From Bacteroidales bacterium UBA5429 (GTDB taxonomy: Bacteria; Bacteroidota; Bacteroidia; Bacteroidales; WCHB1-69), in the NCBI GenBank assembly GCA_002427605.1, contig DIRT01000016.1, forward strand, positions 1-27,340: a DNA stretch of 27,340 bases, given 5' to 3'. The notes under the pieces are model-generated. The model worked only from the letters and a program-made list of their open reading frames with translations. It had not been told where the DNA came from and made no database searches. Position 1 is the first letter of the stretch. Each line of letters begins with the position of its first letter. Positions 24,356 to 27,340 of the stretch are shown here, piece by piece. The translations under genes were made by a program, and so were the position numbers.

Positions 24356-26971
24356 ATGAAATATAATCAGTTACTTTCCACATTTTTATTGTTATTATTA
24401 TCAATTGGATTTTTAAAATCTCAACCTGCAAGACCGGCTACTTCTCCGCCTTCTGATTATGGACCATTGGGAACTATAACAGGTACAATTCAGGATAATT
24501 ATAAAATGCCACTTCCTTATTCTACAGTCTATGTCCTCAAACCTACCGACTCAACTGTTGTAACAGGAGGTTATGCTAATGATAAAGGTTTTATTTTGAT
24601 TAAAGATGTACCTTTCGGAACATATATTTTGGAGATTTATGCAATGGGTTTTCGTAAGCATTACTCCGCTCCTTTTACTTTATCTCAAAAAAATAGTGTG
24701 TATAATTTTAAAAAATACACGATGACTGAAAGGGCAACACAAATGGGAGAAGTTGAAGTGACTGCTCAAAGAGAGATGTTGCAACAAAATCTGGACAAAA
24801 CAGTGTATAACGTTGAGAATAACGTGATTGCAGATGGTGCGACAGCAGTGGAGGTTTTAGCTGAAATCCCATCAGTAGATGTGGACTTAGAGGGTAATGT
24901 AAGCCTGAGAGGGAGTGAGAATGTACGAATATTGGTAGATGGTCGTCTTTCAAACTTGACTTTAGACCAGATTCCCGCATCTCAAATTCAAAGTATTGAG
25001 GTGATTACCAATCCTTCAGCACGATTTGAACCGGATGGAATGAGTGGAATATTGAATGTGATTCTCAAAAAGAATCGTGAGCAGGGTTTCAATGGTATGG
25101 TTTCCGTGGGAAGTGCTCTCAATCTGTTTCAGAATGAGGTACTTATAGAAAATGCCAATACCAATTTAAACCTCAATTACCACGTTGGTAAAATTAACTT
25201 CTTCTTCAACTATAGCTTCGGGCGTTATGGTTGGCATAGAGCAAGTCAAATGGATAAAACAACCTGGTTTGGTACCGATTCAACCTTTATGTATAATGAG
25301 GATCGGTTCGATATGCTCAACTCCAGACATAACCTCAAGACTGCATTGGACTATAAAATCAATTCTCAAAATATGCTTTCATTTGGTTTTGGAGCTTTCC
25401 AACATCAATCCGGAAGTACTAATACTAATCGTTATGAAAATAGCGATTTGATCTCGGGTGAACTATTTCCTATTAATGAGTATGTTCAAAATGGTGAAGG
25501 AAAGAGAAAAGGGAGAAATTTTGAAAGCAATATCAGCTATAAATTTACTTCAGAAAAGAAAAAAGGAAGAGAGTTTTTTGCTGATCTTTTCTATACCCAA
25601 ATGGGTGGAAGTAACTACAATGATTTCTTGCAGCACTATTTGTTTCCTACTGAAAAATTAGATTATTATCAATTGACACGTACCTTAAATAACAATAGGA
25701 CCGGAACGGCTCAGTTCGATTTTATTACTCCGATTGGGAATGGGGGTAGACTGGAAACCGGGTATAAGTTTTCATACCGCTCTTTGCAACAAGATTATAG
25801 TTTGTTTTATGGAACTAACGCATCAGATACTATTGAAGATATGCTGCAAAGAAATGATTTTGAGTATAGAGAATACATTCAAGCCGGCTATTTGATCTAT
25901 TCCAATTCCATTGCTGAGAAGTTTAAATATCAATTGGGATTGCGTGCAGAATACGCAGACACCTATTCGGATTTAAAATCTACTGATACAGTTTATCGTA
26001 AACCTTACTTTAATTTATTCCCTACGATACACTTGAAATATGAGTTTAGTCGTGCAAATCAGATTCAGTTGAGCTATTCTCGAAGAGTGACCCGTCCCGG
26101 TTTTTGGCATCTGAATCCTTTTGTTGATGTTTCTGACAAGCAAAATATCAGAAAAGGAAATCCTAACCTGGGACCTGAATTTGCCGATAATATCGAATTG
26201 GGTTACACTACCATAATTAAAAATGCCTCTTTGACTTTCACCGCTTTTTACCGTATAAGAACCGACTTGATCACTCGATATACTGAAAGCTTACAAGCAG
26301 CCATTGAGGATGGATTTATTATTTACGACTTAATGGACGGAAACCATTTCACTACTCCGGTGATTGCAGGGTATGATTCATTGGAATTTTTCCCATATAC
26401 TTTGACATCGACACAAAATATCAACAGTAGTGAAAATATCGGATTGGAGTTGGTTTACACTCAAAAATTGTTTGATTTCTGGAGATTTAATTTGTCGACC
26501 AATTTCTACAGAGTGATTATTAAGAGTGAAGATTTGATTGACCCTAACCTTTCTAACGACTGGGCTTATGGAATCAGATTGAATCAGACCATTAAACTGC
26601 CTAAAGATTGGGATGTTCAGCTTAATTTTAGATTTCGATCCAAGTCTATTACAACGGGAAGTATGGGATTTCATGGTGGCGTCGGACAAGGAAGAAGAAG
26701 TGCATCCTATCACCTTAATTTAGGCGTTAAGAAGGGGTTCCTGGATAACAATCTGACTGTCAGCTTAAATATCCGCGACTTAATCTACAATCCCAAAACC
26801 TATATTCACACCTTTGCTTACAAAGAGTTTAGCGGTTATGACGCCAATTCAGTTCGCTGGAGAAGCAGTTTCCAGGTTAACCTGACCGTTTCCTACAAGT
26901 TCAACAACTACAAAGAAAGAAGAGAACGAGGACGCGACGTGGATTCCATTGAACAACCGATGATGGACTAG
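24356..26971 (+). CDS. Outer-membrane beta-barrel receptor with carboxypeptidase-regulatory-like domain
   Basis: A TonB-receptor-like outer-membrane protein of the OMP_b-brl family. Start chosen at 24356 because the signal peptide follows (MKYNQLLSTFLLLLLSIGF, ends LKSQ); an ATG at 24317 would add 13 residues and lies inside a hairpin arm. In the mature protein come a carboxypeptidase-regulatory-like Ig domain (about 40-115: GTITGTIQDNYKMPLPYSTV), a plug domain (about 130-245: LAEIPSVDVD, GSENVRILVDGR, SIEVITNPSARF) and a barrel to the C-terminus. The 871-residue length fits. No obvious TonB box or partner lipoprotein (SusD) is seen, so the ligand is unknown; it is not a typical SusC. No promoter box is visible, so it may be read from the chaperone promoter. 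Confidence 0.9.
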   Translation: MKYNQLLSTFLLLLLSIGFLKSQPARPATSPPSDYGPLGTITGTIQDNYKMPLPYSTVYVLKPTDSTVVTGGYANDKGFILIKDVPFGTYILEIYAMGFRKHYSAPFTLSQKNSVYNFKKYTMTERATQMGEVEVTAQREMLQQNLDKTVYNVENNVIADGATAVEVLAEIPSVDVDLEGNVSLRGSENVRILVDGRLSNLTLDQIPASQIQSIEVITNPSARFEPDGMSGILNVILKKNREQGFNGMVSVGSALNLFQNEVLIENANTNLNLNYHVGKINFFFNYSFGRYGWHRASQMDKTTWFGTDSTFMYNEDRFDMLNSRHNLKTALDYKINSQNMLSFGFGAFQHQSGSTNTNRYENSDLISGELFPINEYVQNGEGKRKGRNFESNISYKFTSEKKKGREFFADLFYTQMGGSNYNDFLQHYLFPTEKLDYYQLTRTLNNNRTGTAQFDFITPIGNGGRLETGYKFSYRSLQQDYSLFYGTNASDTIEDMLQRNDFEYREYIQAGYLIYSNSIAEKFKYQLGLRAEYADTYSDLKSTDTVYRKPYFNLFPTIHLKYEFSRANQIQLSYSRRVTRPGFWHLNPFVDVSDKQNIRKGNPNLGPEFADNIELGYTTIIKNASLTFTAFYRIRTDLITRYTESLQAAIEDGFIIYDLMDGNHFTTPVIAGYDSLEFFPYTLTSTQNINSSENIGLELVYTQKLFDFWRFNLSTNFYRVIIKSEDLIDPNLSNDWAYGIRLNQTIKLPKDWDVQLNFRFRSKSITTGSMGFHGGVGQGRRSASYHLNLGVKKGFLDNNLTVSLNIRDLIYNPKTYIHTFAYKEFSGYDANSVRWRSSFQVNLTVSYKFNNYKERRERGRDVDSIEQPMMD

Positions 26972-26975
26972 AGTG

Positions 26976-27003
26976 AAGTAAGAAGTAAGAAGTAAGAAGT
27001 AAG
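26976..27003. repeat. Heptanucleotide tandem repeat (AAGTAAG)x4
   Basis: Four perfect copies of the 7-base unit AAGTAAG starting 5 bases after the receptor stop codon. Same unit length and copy number as the ATTCGTA array at the other end of the window, but a different unit. It runs straight into an IS-end-like sequence. Confidence 0.8.
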
Positions 27004-27029
27004 TGTCTCGTCCTGAAATAAGTTGACAC
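27003..27029. mobile_element. Possible insertion-sequence end remnant
   Basis: A 27-base segment starting GTGTC and ending GACAC, a 5-bp inverted repeat, with internal GTCCTGAAATAAGTTG. The TGTC...GTTGACA shape recalls terminal repeats of IS3-family elements (from memory, unverified). No transposase gene or second end is in view, so it would be a solo end. Confidence 0.3.
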
Positions 27030-27081
27030 ATTTCTAATTTCTTCTTTCTTATTTGGAAATAAAAATAAAAGGGGGGCAGGA
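27030..27081 (-). repeat. Dispersed intergenic repeat, copy 3 (inverted, short)
   Basis: Read on the minus strand from 27081, TCCTGCCCCCC is followed by a T-rich part, TTTCCAAATAAG and GAAATTAGAAAT. It aligns to 14748-14799 without gaps at 47 of 52 bases by my count. The downstream ATTCTAAATTTA and CCGCCTT heptads of copies 1 and 2 are missing; the match stops exactly where the IS-end-like sequence begins. Confidence 0.65.
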
Positions 27082-27182
27082 TTTGCGGTGTCTTTTCTGT
27101 TAATCTGTCACCCCACTCTAGAATGTTTGACTCTTTTGGAAAATTTTATTTCGGATTTCGGAAAAATCGAAGTGTATAAATT

Positions 27183-27198
27183 CCCCTCCTTGGAGGGG
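27183..27198. repeat. GC-rich palindrome
   Basis: CCCCTCCTTGGAGGGG, a perfect 7-bp inverted repeat around TT, in an AT-rich region. No T-run follows, so it is not an obvious terminator. Similar short G/C palindromes recur in Bacteroidota intergenic DNA (recollection). Confidence 0.6.
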
Positions 27199-27280
27199 TG
27201 TTGAAATAGCAAAAGAGACATTTCAAACCCTAACTCCGCCATATTTCACGTCTATTTTTTAAAAATAATCTGATATAACG

Positions 27281-27311
27281 TCTGTTATGTCATTTTTTTT
27301 TATTACTTTTG
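27281..27311 (+). promoter_or_regulatory. Candidate promoter pointing out of the window
   Basis: TACTTTTG (27304-27311) matches TAnnTTTG exactly and is followed by TGC. TCTG at 27281-27284 could be a poor -33, 19 bases upstream. No start codon with a long frame is visible before the window ends. Confidence 0.5.
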
Positions 27312-27340
27312 TGCACCCTAATTAAGTTGCTTATGTATTT

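Larger units (their letters stand above)
26972..27340. other. Intergenic region at the window end
   Basis: A 369-base stretch without a gene. From left to right it holds the AAGTAAG array, the IS-end-like segment, repeat copy 3, about 100 bases in which I see nothing, a small palindrome at 27183-27198 and a promoter at 27281-27311. Confidence 0.6.

Noticed and set aside
1..27340. Hidden defence, toxin-antitoxin, prophage or biosynthetic cluster
   Set aside because: All long frames are accounted for by housekeeping or envelope genes; no phage, restriction, toxin or synthase families recognised.

Overview
The window is a chromosomal segment of a Bacteroidota bacterium, most likely Bacteroidales or a close relative. 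Evidence: a type IX secretion (T9SS) locus with porU, porV, a porP/sprF gene and gldJ; the long Bacteroidota form of ATP synthase subunit a; an outer-membrane receptor with a carboxypeptidase-regulatory-like N-domain; AT-rich DNA with little Shine-Dalgarno sequence; and several matches to the Bacteroidota -7 promoter box TAnnTTTG. A lysine-fermentation gene (kdd) suggests an amino-acid-fermenting, probably anaerobic lifestyle (inference). The species cannot be named from the sequence.

Layout. (1) 1-229: intergenic, with a dispersed repeat and heptanucleotide tandem repeats, then an M20 dipeptidase (+). (2) 1654-10585, minus strand, in transcription order: porU, porV, ispF, dcp-like M3 peptidase, kdd. 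A bidirectional terminator lies between kdd and the M20 gene. (3) 10731-14653, plus strand, divergent from porU: porP/sprF-like gene, gldJ, a terminator, then murF. (4) 14904-21737, minus strand, in transcription order: rplY, panC, panD, gpmA, atpB, atpE, atpF, a conserved exported protein of unknown function, manA. (5) 22072-26971, plus strand: a PpiD/SurA-like periplasmic chaperone and an outer-membrane beta-barrel receptor. (6) 26972-27340: intergenic, with more heptad repeats, an IS-end-like sequence, another copy of the dispersed repeat and a promoter pointing out of the window.

How the genes fit together. PorU (C25-type protease) and PorV form part of the cell-surface complex that removes the C-terminal signal of T9SS cargo. 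GldJ is a lipoprotein of the T9SS/gliding apparatus and PorP/SprF is a barrel partner. The PpiD-like chaperone and the receptor also belong to envelope biogenesis and function. The other genes are housekeeping: isoprenoids (ispF), peptidoglycan (murF), pantothenate (panC, panD), glycolysis and mannose metabolism (gpmA, manA), ribosome (rplY) and the F0 part of ATP synthase.

I found no clearly new defence or mobile system. The most unusual signals are non-coding: a three-copy dispersed repeat at transcription-unit boundaries, four-unit heptanucleotide arrays beside it, a strong hairpin between atpE and atpF, and a long hairpin before the receptor gene. Two gene-level oddities are an atp cluster with only atpB, atpE and atpF, and a porP-gldJ pair that mirrors the usual porP-porK order.
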